Positions 43,453 to 55,941 of a stretch of DNA of 56,918 nt are shown one piece after another. The stretch spans positions 1-56,918 of the forward strand of contig NZ_JAPNNL010000025.1 of NCBI RefSeq assembly GCF_027620315.1, read 5' to 3'. Numbering within the stretch: the stretch's first letter is position 1; every line of letters starts with the position of its first letter. The notes beneath the pieces are model-generated. The model saw only the letters and a program-made list of their open reading frames with translations, made no database searches and was not told the origin of the DNA. The position numbers and the translations under genes are program-made. This DNA is from Nonomuraea corallina (GTDB taxonomy: Bacteria > Actinomycetota > Actinomycetes > Streptosporangiales > Streptosporangiaceae).

Positions 43453-44673
43453 TCACGATCGCCGGGCGGCGACCTTGTCCCACTCGGCGTCCAGCGTCCG
43501 CAGGAACGCGTCCTGGTCGCCGTCGATCACGTACTGCTGCAGGTGCTGCTCCAGCTGGATGGTCAGCGGGATGCGGTGGTCGGCGTAGCCGGTCAGCAGG
43601 CCCCGCTCGAAGTACGGCATGACGCCCGCGAGCGCCGGGTCCGTGGAGGTGCCGCCTTCGGTCGGCGGCACCGCGAGCTGCTCCTCGGCGTAGGCCTCCA
43701 TCACTTCTGGACGCATCAGGTAGGAGATGAAGGCCATCGACTCCTCCGGGTGCTCCGGCTCGCGGCCCATGGTCAGCGCCACGTCCACGCCCGACACCAG
43801 CCGGGTCGCCTCCGGGTCGTCCGTGGCGGGCAGCGCGAACGTGCCGAGCTCGAAGTCCGGCTCGAACTGCTTGATCGCCGGGAGCGCGAAGCTGCCCTGC
43901 AGGTACATGGCCGCCTTGCCCTGGGCGAAGGCCTGGTTGCCGTCGTCGTAGCCGCGCGAGAGCCGGTCCCGCTGCCCGTACCGGAACAGCTCGCCGAGCT
44001 TGGACACCACGGGCGGGTACGCCTGCGCGAAGGTGACGCGGCCGGCCTCGCGCCGGTCGAAGAAGTCCGGGGGCGGCAGGTTCGCGGCGAGGGCGTTGAA
44101 CGCGGGCAGCGTGGTCCAGGCGTCGGCCGGCGTCAGGTAGAACGGGTCCACCCCGGCCGAGCGAAACGTTTCGGCCGCGGCGCGCAGCTCCGTCCAGGTC
44201 CGGGGCGGCTCGACGCCGTGCTGCCGGAACAGGTCCTTGTTGTAGATGACCCCGCTCGTGTTGGAGGCGAACGGCAGCCCGTTGACCTCGCCTTCCCGGT
44301 GGACGCCGAGGTCGTCGAGTATGCGCTGGATCGGCGGGCTGACGCCGCGGGCGGCCGGGGCGCCGGAGAAGTCGTGGAAGACGCCGGCCGAGGCCAGCTC
44401 GCCGAAGACGCCATTGCCGTTTAGCGCGATGACGTCCGGGATGTCGTTCTTCACCAGGCGGGTCCTGATGGCGTTCTCGGCGGTCGGCATGTGGTTCTGG
44501 GTCACGTCGATGTGCGGGTGGCCGCGCTCGAACTCCTCGATGATGCGGTCGAAGGTCTCGATCGCCTCGGGCTTGAACTGGAAGAACTCCAGCTCCACCC
44601 GCCCGTCCCCGGCCTGGGCGCCGCAGCCGCCGGCCAGCAGGACCACCGAGAGGGCGAGAGCGGTGGGCTTCAC
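43453..44673 (-). CDS. Extracellular sugar-binding lipoprotein
   Basis: The 406-residue family-1 solute-binding protein has a lipoprotein signal with lipobox LAGGC (Cys17), then VELEFFQFKPEAIETFDRII and a typical Asn/Trp-rich ligand cleft (FASNTSGVIYNKDLFRQHG). It captures an oligosaccharide outside the membrane and delivers it to the permease pair downstream. Start GTG 44673 follows a strong GGAGG. A triple 18-bp repeat lies in the divergent promoter region. Ligand unknown. Confidence 0.92.
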   Translation of the reverse strand: MKPTALALSVVLLAGGCGAQAGDGRVELEFFQFKPEAIETFDRIIEEFERGHPHIDVTQNHMPTAENAIRTRLVKNDIPDVIALNGNGVFGELASAGVFHDFSGAPAARGVSPPIQRILDDLGVHREGEVNGLPFASNTSGVIYNKDLFRQHGVEPPRTWTELRAAAETFRSAGVDPFYLTPADAWTTLPAFNALAANLPPPDFFDRREAGRVTFAQAYPPVVSKLGELFRYGQRDRLSRGYDDGNQAFAQGKAAMYLQGSFALPAIKQFEPDFELGTFALPATDDPEATRLVSGVDVALTMGREPEHPEESMAFISYLMRPEVMEAYAEEQLAVPPTEGGTSTDPALAGVMPYFERGLLTGYADHRIPLTIQLEQHLQQYVIDGDQDAFLRTLDAEWDKVAARRS

Positions 44674-44729
44674 GACATGCCTCCTATGGGGGGATGCGGT
44701 TCCCTGCCCCGCCGGATGCCCTTCATGTC

Positions 44730-44794
44730 AGGACGGCAGGACATGCCAGGACGGCAGGACATGCCAGGACGGCAGGACATGTCAGGAGGGCAGG
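44730..44794. repeat. 18-bp tandem repeats in divergent promoter region
   Basis: Three consecutive copies of AGGACGGCAGGACATGCC (the third ends GTC) and a partial fourth occupy the gap between the sugar-binding-protein gene and the rRNA methyltransferase gene. GGCA and TGCC alternate, creating overlapping small inverted repeats. The array starts 57 bp from the binding-protein start codon. It could be a multi-copy operator or slippage product. Confidence 0.7.
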
Positions 44795-44806
44795 GGGCGC
44801 GGGACA

Positions 44807-45748
44807 ATGGGCCGCATGCTGGCCGACATCGTCGAACACCTCGCCTGCCCCGTCTGCGAGGAGCCGCTGCGGCTCGACCCCGGCGCGCTGCGCTGCCCGC
44901 GCGGCCACTCCTTCGACGTGGCCAGGCAGGGGTACGTGAGCCTGCTCGTCGGCTCACGCCCGCCCGGCACCGCCGACAGCGCGGAGATGGTCGCCGCGCG
45001 TGCCGCCTTCCTGGCCGCCGGTCACTACGCGCCGCTGGAGCGGGCGCTGGCGGAGGCGGTTCTGGCCGGTCGGGTCGAATCGTTTTCACGGGCGGCTGAC
45101 GACGGCGGTGAGAAAGCGTACGGTGGTGCTGTTCGCAGGACCGCGCCGGTCATCGTGGACGCCGGCGCCGGGACCGGTCACTACTCGGCGGCCGTGCTCG
45201 ACGCGGCCGGACGCGGGGTCGTGATGGCGTTCGACGTGTCCAAGCACGCCGTGCGGCGGGCCGCGCGGGCTCACCCCGGGGTTGGGGCGTTCGTGGCCGA
45301 CGTGTGGCGGCGCCTGCCGATCAGGGACGGGATCGCCGACGTGGTCATGAACGTGTTCGCACCGAGGAACGGGCCCGAGTTCCGGCGGATCCTGCGGCCC
45401 GGCGGGCGCGTCGTCGTGGTGACCCCGGCGCCGGGCCACCTGAGCCCGCTGGTGGAGGAGCTCGGGCTGCTGTCCGTCGACGCCGACAAGGACCGGCGGG
45501 TGGCGCGCAGCCTGGAGGGCTTCACCGAGGTGGAGCGGCGGGTGGTGAGGTTCGGGATGGCGCTCGGGCCTGACGAGGCGCGGGCCGTGGTGGCGATGGG
45601 GCCGAGCGCGTGGCACGTGGAAGAGGAGGGGCTGACCGCGGGGATATCGAGGGTTTTCGCCCCCTCTATCGCGAAAAAGCAGGAAAAGGTTGCAACGAGG
45701 GCGGAGTTTCATCTTTCTACCTTCGAAGTGACACCTGACGCAAGATAG
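44807..45748 (+). CDS. rlmA: 23S rRNA (guanine-N1)-methyltransferase, RlmA family
   Basis: The 313-residue protein has an N-terminal zinc finger (CPVCEEPLRLD, then RCPRGHSFD) and a Rossmann methyltransferase with VDAGAGTGHYSAAVL and MNVFAPRNGPEFRRILRPGG. This is the RlmA(I)/RlmA(II) architecture; the TlrB-type members methylate G748 and give tylosin resistance. Sequence alone does not separate G745 from G748. An insertion of about 25 residues (VESFSRAADDGGEKAYGG) precedes motif I. Start could also be ATG 44816. Confidence 0.9.
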   Translation: MGRMLADIVEHLACPVCEEPLRLDPGALRCPRGHSFDVARQGYVSLLVGSRPPGTADSAEMVAARAAFLAAGHYAPLERALAEAVLAGRVESFSRAADDGGEKAYGGAVRRTAPVIVDAGAGTGHYSAAVLDAAGRGVVMAFDVSKHAVRRAARAHPGVGAFVADVWRRLPIRDGIADVVMNVFAPRNGPEFRRILRPGGRVVVVTPAPGHLSPLVEELGLLSVDADKDRRVARSLEGFTEVERRVVRFGMALGPDEARAVVAMGPSAWHVEEEGLTAGISRVFAPSIAKKQEKVATRAEFHLSTFEVTPDAR

Positions 45749-45908
45749 CCGCCTTGACTGACATCTGAGGCTGGTGTGGCTCTTGGGGCGTTTCGCACCA
45801 AATTCCCCCACATTTCCGAGGTATTTCTACGACTCAGGCGTAATACTGGACGGCAACCCGGCTGCCGAGGAGGACGGCCAGGGCGCCCGCGGGAGGGGAG
45901 TGCGGCGG

Positions 45909-47675
45909 ATGAAGGCGGAGGAACGCTGGCAGGCCAGGTTCCGCGCGTCGCGCATGTCGCTGCCCTCGTACGCGTCCCTGACCCCGCACCGCTCGATCTA
46001 CCGCTCCAACGCCAGCGGCACGTGGGAGGTCTACGCCTGGGACCGTGCGAGCGGCGCCGTCCGCCAGGTCACCGACCGGCCCGCCGGCACGGCCCACGCC
46101 GCGATCGACCCCACCGGCCGGTGGATCTACTGGTTCGCCGACACCGACGGCGACGAGCTCGGCAGGTGGATGCGCCAGCCGTTCTCCGGCGGCCCCGACG
46201 AGCCGGTCGCCCCCGGCATCCCCGCCGGGCAGACGCCCGGGATCGCGCTCTCCTCCACCGGCCCGGTCGCGATCAGCCTCGCGGCCGACGGCGCCTTCCG
46301 CGTCTGCCTCGTGCGCGAGGGCGGGGCCGCGGAGCTGCTGTACGAGCACGGCGAGGCCGCCTGGGTGGCCGGCATGTCGATGGACGGCGAGCTGATCGCG
46401 ATCAACCACGGCGAGTACGGCGACGTCCGCCACCCCGCGCTGCGCGTCGTGCGCCCGTCGGGCGAGGTGGTCGACGAGCTGTACGACGGTCCCGGCAAGG
46501 GCGTGGCCGGCCTAGGCTTCGCCCCGGTGCCCGGCGACTCCCGCCTGCTCGCCCTGCACGAGCGCCGCCGCCGCCGCGAGCCGCTGGTCTGGGACCCGGT
46601 GTCGGGCGCGCGCCGGGAGATCTGGCTCAAGGACGAGGGCGAGATGACGGCCGAGTGGTACCACGACGGCCGCGGCCTGCTGATCCTGCGCGGCCACCGG
46701 GCCCGCAGCCACCTCCACCGCTACGACCTGGCGGGTGGCGGGCTGACGCCCATCGAGACCCCGCACGGCGTCATCGAGGAGGCGCGCCCGCGCCCCGGCG
46801 GCCACGTGGAGTACTCCTGGTCGAGCGCGTCCCGCCCGCCCGTCATCCGCTCGACCAGCGGCCAGGTCGTGCTCAACGCCGCCGGCCCGGCCGCCCCGCC
46901 GAGCGTGCCCGTGGAGGACCTCGACGTCGAGGGCCCCGGCGGGCGCATCCACACGCTGATCTCCCGCCCGGAGAACGGCACCGCCCCGTTCCCCGCGGTG
47001 TTCCTCCTGCACAACGGCCCGGCGAGCCATGACCGCGACTCGTTCTCCCCTGAGGTGGCGGCCTGGGTGGACGCCGGCTTCGCGGTCGTCCGGGTCAACT
47101 ACCGCGGCTCGACCGGCTACGGCTCGGCCTGGCGCGACGCGCTGCACGGCGACGTCGGCCAGATCGAGCTGGCCGACGTGACCGCGGTGCGGGCCGCCGT
47201 GGTCGACGCCGGCATCGCCGACCCCGACCGGCTCGTGCTGGCGGGCACCGCGTGGGGCGGTTATCTCACGCTGCTCGGTCTCGGCACCCAGCCCGGCCAA
47301 TGGGCCGCCGGCATCGCCGCCGTCCCCATCGCCTGCCACCGCATCTCGTACGAGGACGAGGCCGAGAGCATGCGCGCCTACCACCGCGCGCTGCTCGGCG
47401 GCTCCCCCGAGGAGCAGCCGGAGCGCTACGCGACCAGCTCCCCCATCACCTACGTCGACCAGGTGAAGAGCCCGGTGCTGATCATGGTGGGCGAGAACGA
47501 CACCCGCTGCCCGCCCCGTCAGATCCAGAAGTACGTGGCCCAGCTCGAACAGCACGGCTGCCAGCACGAGGTCTACACCTACGACGCCGTACGGGGGAAC
47601 CTCGTGGTCGCCGAGCGGATCGCGCAGACCGCCCTGCAGCTGGACTTCGCCCGCAAGCACGTGGGCCGGCGCTAG
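45909..47675 (+). CDS. S9 prolyl-oligopeptidase-like pseudo-peptidase
   Basis: The 588-residue protein has an N-terminal beta-propeller (about 50-340) and a C-terminal alpha/beta hydrolase (about 370-588) with oxyanion-side FLLHNGPASHDRD and VNYRGSTGYG. The nucleophile elbow reads GTAWGGY, so the Ser is Ala448. The acid Asp531 is kept (GENDTRCPP), but the His position reads YDAVRGNL with Gly563. Two of three catalytic residues are lost while the fold is preserved. It is likely a binding protein or regulator rather than a protease. Its stop overlaps the convergent phosphatase gene by 4 bp. Start ATG 45909; no sigma promoter placed. Confidence 0.88.
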   Translation: MKAEERWQARFRASRMSLPSYASLTPHRSIYRSNASGTWEVYAWDRASGAVRQVTDRPAGTAHAAIDPTGRWIYWFADTDGDELGRWMRQPFSGGPDEPVAPGIPAGQTPGIALSSTGPVAISLAADGAFRVCLVREGGAAELLYEHGEAAWVAGMSMDGELIAINHGEYGDVRHPALRVVRPSGEVVDELYDGPGKGVAGLGFAPVPGDSRLLALHERRRRREPLVWDPVSGARREIWLKDEGEMTAEWYHDGRGLLILRGHRARSHLHRYDLAGGGLTPIETPHGVIEEARPRPGGHVEYSWSSASRPPVIRSTSGQVVLNAAGPAAPPSVPVEDLDVEGPGGRIHTLISRPENGTAPFPAVFLLHNGPASHDRDSFSPEVAAWVDAGFAVVRVNYRGSTGYGSAWRDALHGDVGQIELADVTAVRAAVVDAGIADPDRLVLAGTAWGGYLTLLGLGTQPGQWAAGIAAVPIACHRISYEDEAESMRAYHRALLGGSPEEQPERYATSSPITYVDQVKSPVLIMVGENDTRCPPRQIQKYVAQLEQHGCQHEVYTYDAVRGNLVVAERIAQTALQLDFARKHVGRR

Positions 47676-49216
47676 CGGGCGCGCAGCACCAGGATCGCCA
47701 GGTCGTCGGCGCTGGGCTCGGTGGCGAAGTCGGCCGCGTTCCTGCGGATGCGCTCCGCCACGGCTCTGGCCGACAGGCCCGCGCACTCGGCGAGCATCTT
47801 GGCCAGCCCGCCCTCGTCGTCGAGCAGCCGCCCGCCCGAGCGACGCTCGGTGACGCCGTCGGTGACCGCGAGCAGCACGTCGCCGGGCTCCAGGTGGACG
47901 GTGTCGGCCTCGAAGAGCACCTCGGGGAAGACGCCCAGGAGCGACTGCGGGCTGGTGACCGGCTCGACGACGCCGCTCGGCTTGAGGCGCAGCGCCTCGG
48001 GGTGGCCGGCCGAGACCAGGCGCACCTCCAGGCCGTTGTCGACCGGGGTGATGTCGCCGTGCAGCAGGGTCAGGAACCGGGCCCGCTCCCCCTCTTCGAG
48101 GATGGCCTGGTTGAGCCGGCCGAGCACGGCCGCGACCCCGTAGCCCTCGCGGGCGAGCAGGCGGAGGGTGTGCCGGGCCAGGCCGGTGACCGCGGCGGCC
48201 TCCGGCCCGGTGCCGCAGACGTCGCCGATCGCGAAGCGCCACGAGTCGTCGCCGGCCTTGAACAGGTCGTAGAAGTCGCCGCCCACCTCGTTGGCCTCAC
48301 CGGCGGGCTCGTAGACCACGCCGTAGTCGAGGCCGGGCACCTCCGGCTCGTTGGGCGGCAGGAGGCTGCGCTGCAGGGCGCGGTTGGCGGCGGCCTGCTG
48401 GGCGTAGACGCGGGCGTTGTCGGCGGCCAGGGCCGCGCGCCTGCCGATGTCCTCGGCGAGCTGGATGGCCTCGTCGGGGAACCGGTCGGGCCGGCCCAGG
48501 CACATCACGCCCAGACCGCGGCCGCGGGCCGTGAGCGGGACCGCGAGCACCTCGTTGTCGCCCAGGTGGAAGGTGGAGCTCATCCGGGTGCCGACGGAGG
48601 CGACGTCCATGTCGGCGAGCTGTTCGCGCAGGCCGTCGATCCTGGCCTCGTCGGCGTGCCACAGGTAGACCAGGCGCAGCGGCGAGGAGGCGGTGTCGGC
48701 CATGTAGACGGCGCACCAGTGGCTCAGCCGCGGCACCACGATCTGGGCGATGATGGCGGGGACCATGTCGGGGTCGAGGGTGCCCGCGAGCAGGTCGCTG
48801 GCGTCGGCCAGGAACCCCAGCCAGTGAGGCCCGCGCCCGCTCTGCTTCCACTCGACGGCTCCCGCGCGGTCCTGGGAGCCGGGTAGCGTGAGTCTGGCCC
48901 AATGGACCCGGGAGTCGCCTGAGAAGGTGATCCCCCACTCGTCGACCTGCACGGAAGGAGCTTTCTGATCACCCTGTGAGATGTGCCGCTGCTTCACCTC
49001 GACCTGAACAGAACTACCCAAGTGACGCCAAAGCATTTCAAATGGCTCGTCTATTACCTGTCCCGCGAGATCTACCGCGACCTGCTCGGCGACATGGAGC
49101 ATGCCGCCGGTGGCCCACGCGGTCATCACCTCACGCGTGAACCTCATGGCGTCGGTCACAGCCGACTCGCCCGCCGCGAACGTCGCAGCTAGCACGGCTT
49201 GGGGAGAAGGACTCAT
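47672..49216 (-). CDS. GAF-SpoIIE-type protein phosphatase (PP2C)
   Basis: The 514-residue protein has an N-terminal helical segment, a central GAF domain (about 150-295) and a C-terminal SpoIIE/RsbU phosphatase domain (about 315-510). Metal motifs are GGDFYDLF, IGDVCGTG, VTDGVTERRSGG and DDLAILVL. Such enzymes dephosphorylate anti-anti-sigma factors in stress pathways. It is divergent from the HAMP hybrid kinase across 120 bp, suggesting one signalling circuit. Start chosen at ATG 49216 (MSPSPQAVLA); an upstream TTG 49261 is possible. Confidence 0.9.
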   Translation of the reverse strand: MSPSPQAVLAATFAAGESAVTDAMRFTREVMTAWATGGMLHVAEQVAVDLAGQVIDEPFEMLWRHLGSSVQVEVKQRHISQGDQKAPSVQVDEWGITFSGDSRVHWARLTLPGSQDRAGAVEWKQSGRGPHWLGFLADASDLLAGTLDPDMVPAIIAQIVVPRLSHWCAVYMADTASSPLRLVYLWHADEARIDGLREQLADMDVASVGTRMSSTFHLGDNEVLAVPLTARGRGLGVMCLGRPDRFPDEAIQLAEDIGRRAALAADNARVYAQQAAANRALQRSLLPPNEPEVPGLDYGVVYEPAGEANEVGGDFYDLFKAGDDSWRFAIGDVCGTGPEAAAVTGLARHTLRLLAREGYGVAAVLGRLNQAILEEGERARFLTLLHGDITPVDNGLEVRLVSAGHPEALRLKPSGVVEPVTSPQSLLGVFPEVLFEADTVHLEPGDVLLAVTDGVTERRSGGRLLDDEGGLAKMLAECAGLSARAVAERIRRNAADFATEPSADDLAILVLRAR

Positions 49217-49336
49217 CCCCTCGTGCCTACCACACTTCCCGGTGACTTGGGGTAAATCCAAGGACGGGACTAAGAGCTACTCATCGTGACAGACTTGAAT
49301 CACTCGCCGAAGTCACCGGTGAGTGAAGGAGGCCCC

Positions 49337-53508
<4,172 letters not shown>

Positions 53509-53512
<4 letters not shown>

Positions 53513-54144
53513 CCATGCCTGACAGGGCCAAGATCCTCCTGGTCGACGACCGCGAGGAGAACCTCATCGCGCTGGAGGCGATCCTCAGCTCCCTCGACCT
53601 GGTGCCCGTCCGCGCCAGGTCGGGCGAGGAGGCGCTGAAGGCGCTGCTCAACACCGAGTTCGCGCTGATCCTGCTGGACGTGCGGATGCCCGGCATGGAC
53701 GGCTTCGAGACGGCCGCCCACATCAAGCGCCGCGAGCGGACCAGGAACATCCCGATCATCTTCCTGACGGTGGCCGACAGCGCCCCCGACTACGCCTTCC
53801 GCGGCTACGCCGCGGGCGCGGTCGACTACCTGACCAAGCCGTTCGACCCGTGGGTGCTGCGGGCCAAGGTGTCGGTGTTCGCCGAGCTCTACAACATGAA
53901 CAAACGCCTGGCCGAGCAGGCGGCGATGCTGCGCGAGCGCCTCGGCCACGAGCTCCCGGCGGGCGTGGGCGACCAGGGAGCGGTCCTGCCCGAGCTGTCC
54001 CGCCGCCTGACGGCGGTCGAGGAGGAGCTGGCCCGCGTACGGGAGCTCGCCGGCAAGTCCAAGGACCAGAGCCTGTCGGTTCCTCTCACGGACCTGGCGG
54101 ACCGCGTCACCCAGCTCCGCGCCGGCTTCGACGCCCTTTCCTGA
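53509..54144 (+). CDS. osaB: Response regulator with coiled-coil output (OsaB-like)
   Basis: A 211-residue protein: a receiver domain (about 8-125) with acidic pocket LVDDREEN, phospho-acceptor Asp57 (LLDVRMPGMDG) and Lys in YLTKPFDP. A helical/coiled-coil C-terminus (RRLTAVEEELARVRELAG) replaces a DNA-binding domain. It is translationally coupled to the hybrid kinase. OsaB-type regulators act by protein contacts, probably with anti-sigma or phosphatase partners such as the divergent SpoIIE protein; that link is inference. Confidence 0.9.
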
Positions 54145-54179
54145 GGCATCGGGCCTGATGCGTCGTGTGCGCGGGCAGG

Positions 54180-55763
54180 TCAGCTGCGGGCGCGCTCCAG
54201 GGCGTCCCAGAAGCCCCTGCGCAGGGCGTGACGCACCTCGTCGTGCAGCAGGAAGTCGATGGGCAGCGACGAACCCTGCAGCAGCCTGGCCTCCAGGTCG
54301 GACGGCATCCGGGGCTTGCGCGCCAGCACCGCCTCCAGCCAGAGGGCGGGGGCGTCACGGGCCACGGACTCGCCGAAGTCGTGCCCCTCGCGGTGGGCGG
54401 CCTTGACCGCGTCGGCCAGCGTCGTGGCGCCCGAGGAGGGCGAGGTCGCGGCCGGCTGCGGCGCCACCGGCGCGGGCTGCGGACCCGTGTAGGGGCCCAG
54501 CTGCTGGTAGCCGCCCGCACTCGACGGGGAGGAGAACTGCCCGGTGGTCGGCGACTGCTGCGGCATCGGCGCGGCCGGCTGCTGCTGCGCGGGCGGGTCG
54601 GCGGGGAAGGTGTAGGTGGGCAGCACCGGCGGCTGCGACTGGGCGCGGCTGTGCGCCGACGACTGACCGGCGCCGGAGGAACGCGACGGCGCGGCATGGC
54701 TGCCCGTGGCATGACTGCCGGTGCCGTGACTGCCGGTGCCGTGACTGCCGGTCGCATGGCTGCCGGTGCCCTGACTACCGGTCGCATGGCTGCCGGTGCC
54801 CTGACCACCGGTCGCATGACTCCCGGTGCCGTGACTGCCTGTGGCGTGACTGTCGGTCGCGTGGCTACCCGTGACATGGCCGCCCGTGGCATGACTGCCT
54901 GCGGTGTGGCCGCCCGTGGCGTAGCTGCTCGTGACGTGACCGCCGGTCGCGTGACTACCCGTGGCGTGGCTGCTCGTGACGTGACCGCCGGTCGCGTGAC
55001 TACCCGTGGCGCTGCTCGTGGCGTGACTGCCAGTGGAGTGGGTGCCAGTGGAGTGACCACCCGTGGTGGGGGTGCCCGTGGCGGCCGACTGCAGGGAGCC
55101 GGTCATCCCGGACAGCGTGCCGGTCGCCGACGCCGAGTGCAGCGACGAGGACCCCGGGGGCAGCGCGTGCGCGCCGTGGCCGTTGCTGATCGCCTGGTGG
55201 CCGTTGACGGCCTCGGACGCCCCGGTCACCAGCGACACGTACGGCCGCAGATGGGCGGCGCCCAGCTCGATGAGGTCGTCGCACTCCTGGCGCAGGGTGC
55301 GGGAGGCGGCCCAGCCCCCGTCGGCGGCGATGTGCACCACGGTCAACCGGACGCCGAGGTCCTGCGCGTCGCAGACGACCTGGGTCAGGTCCTCGTCGCC
55401 GCTCACCACGACCGCGTCGCAGACGGCGCTGTTGCGGGCCAACGTCATCAGGTCGCGGTGGACCTGCGCGTCGACGCCCTCACGACGGCCCGGACGGATG
55501 CGGGACAGGCGGAGCTTGAGGCCGGGGATGTCGGCCAGCAGGTCGTGCTCGGAGGTGCGGCGGCCTTCGATCGTGGCCTCGTACCAGTAGCAGCGCAGCA
55601 GCGGCAGGCCGGTGCGCTCGCGGGACAGGCTTGACAGCAGTTGCAGGAGGCCGGGATAGTCCCACGACACCGACTCCCGATGGCGGGTGCCATGCACGGC
55701 CATCGCGCCGTCTGCCAGCAGATAGCCGGCGTCGACGAACAGCGCGCAGCGATCCACTGACAC
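54180..55763 (-). CDS. NYN/PIN-like domain protein with Gly-Ser-His-Ala-Thr repeat linker
   Basis: The 527-residue protein begins with a NYN (PIN-like RNase) domain (about 1-175): CALFVDAGYLL with metal-binding Asp11, REGVDAQVHRDLM and VVVSGDEDLTQ supply the acidic cluster. Residues about 225-355 are a low-complexity array of GSHATG/GGHVTS/GTGSH units rich in Gly, Ser, His and Thr. Then a Pro/Gln-rich linker and a conserved helical C-terminal domain (TTLADAVKAAHREGHDFGES; PSDLEARLLQG). It is probably an RNA-processing nuclease tethered to a C-terminal protein-interaction domain. Start GTG 55763. Confidence 0.85.
   Translation of the reverse strand: MSVDRCALFVDAGYLLADGAMAVHGTRHRESVSWDYPGLLQLLSSLSRERTGLPLLRCYWYEATIEGRRTSEHDLLADIPGLKLRLSRIRPGRREGVDAQVHRDLMTLARNSAVCDAVVVSGDEDLTQVVCDAQDLGVRLTVVHIAADGGWAASRTLRQECDDLIELGAAHLRPYVSLVTGASEAVNGHQAISNGHGAHALPPGSSSLHSASATGTLSGMTGSLQSAATGTPTTGGHSTGTHSTGSHATSSATGSHATGGHVTSSHATGSHATGGHVTSSYATGGHTAGSHATGGHVTGSHATDSHATGSHGTGSHATGGQGTGSHATGSQGTGSHATGSHGTGSHGTGSHATGSHAAPSRSSGAGQSSAHSRAQSQPPVLPTYTFPADPPAQQQPAAPMPQQSPTTGQFSSPSSAGGYQQLGPYTGPQPAPVAPQPAATSPSSGATTLADAVKAAHREGHDFGESVARDAPALWLEAVLARKPRMPSDLEARLLQGSSLPIDFLLHDEVRHALRRGFWDALERARS
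54697..55076. repeat. 15-bp-unit coding repeat in the NYN protein
   Basis: Within the NYN gene the plus strand repeats units like GTGGCATGACTGCCG and CGTGACTGCCGGTGC many times, encoding GSHAT-type pentapeptides. Unit sequences drift but keep register. This makes the region prone to copy-number change between strains. Confidence 0.8.
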
Positions 55764-55941
55764 CGCCCCTTTCGTGGTGGTCCGACGTGCTGGCTCTGCA
55801 CCATCAGAGCCGGACTCGGCGGCCCTGTCCCAGGGTAATGAAAGCGGGTGATCGCTCGGGGGTTAATCCTGACGATTCGCCCCCCGACCGGCGTCAAGCC
55901 AGATCCGTCAGGCGAACCGTACCAGTTTGTCACGTTCATCG

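Noticed and set aside
44730..44794. CRISPR or plasmid iterons
   Set aside because: Only three contiguous 18-bp copies, no spacers, and no replication or cas genes nearby.
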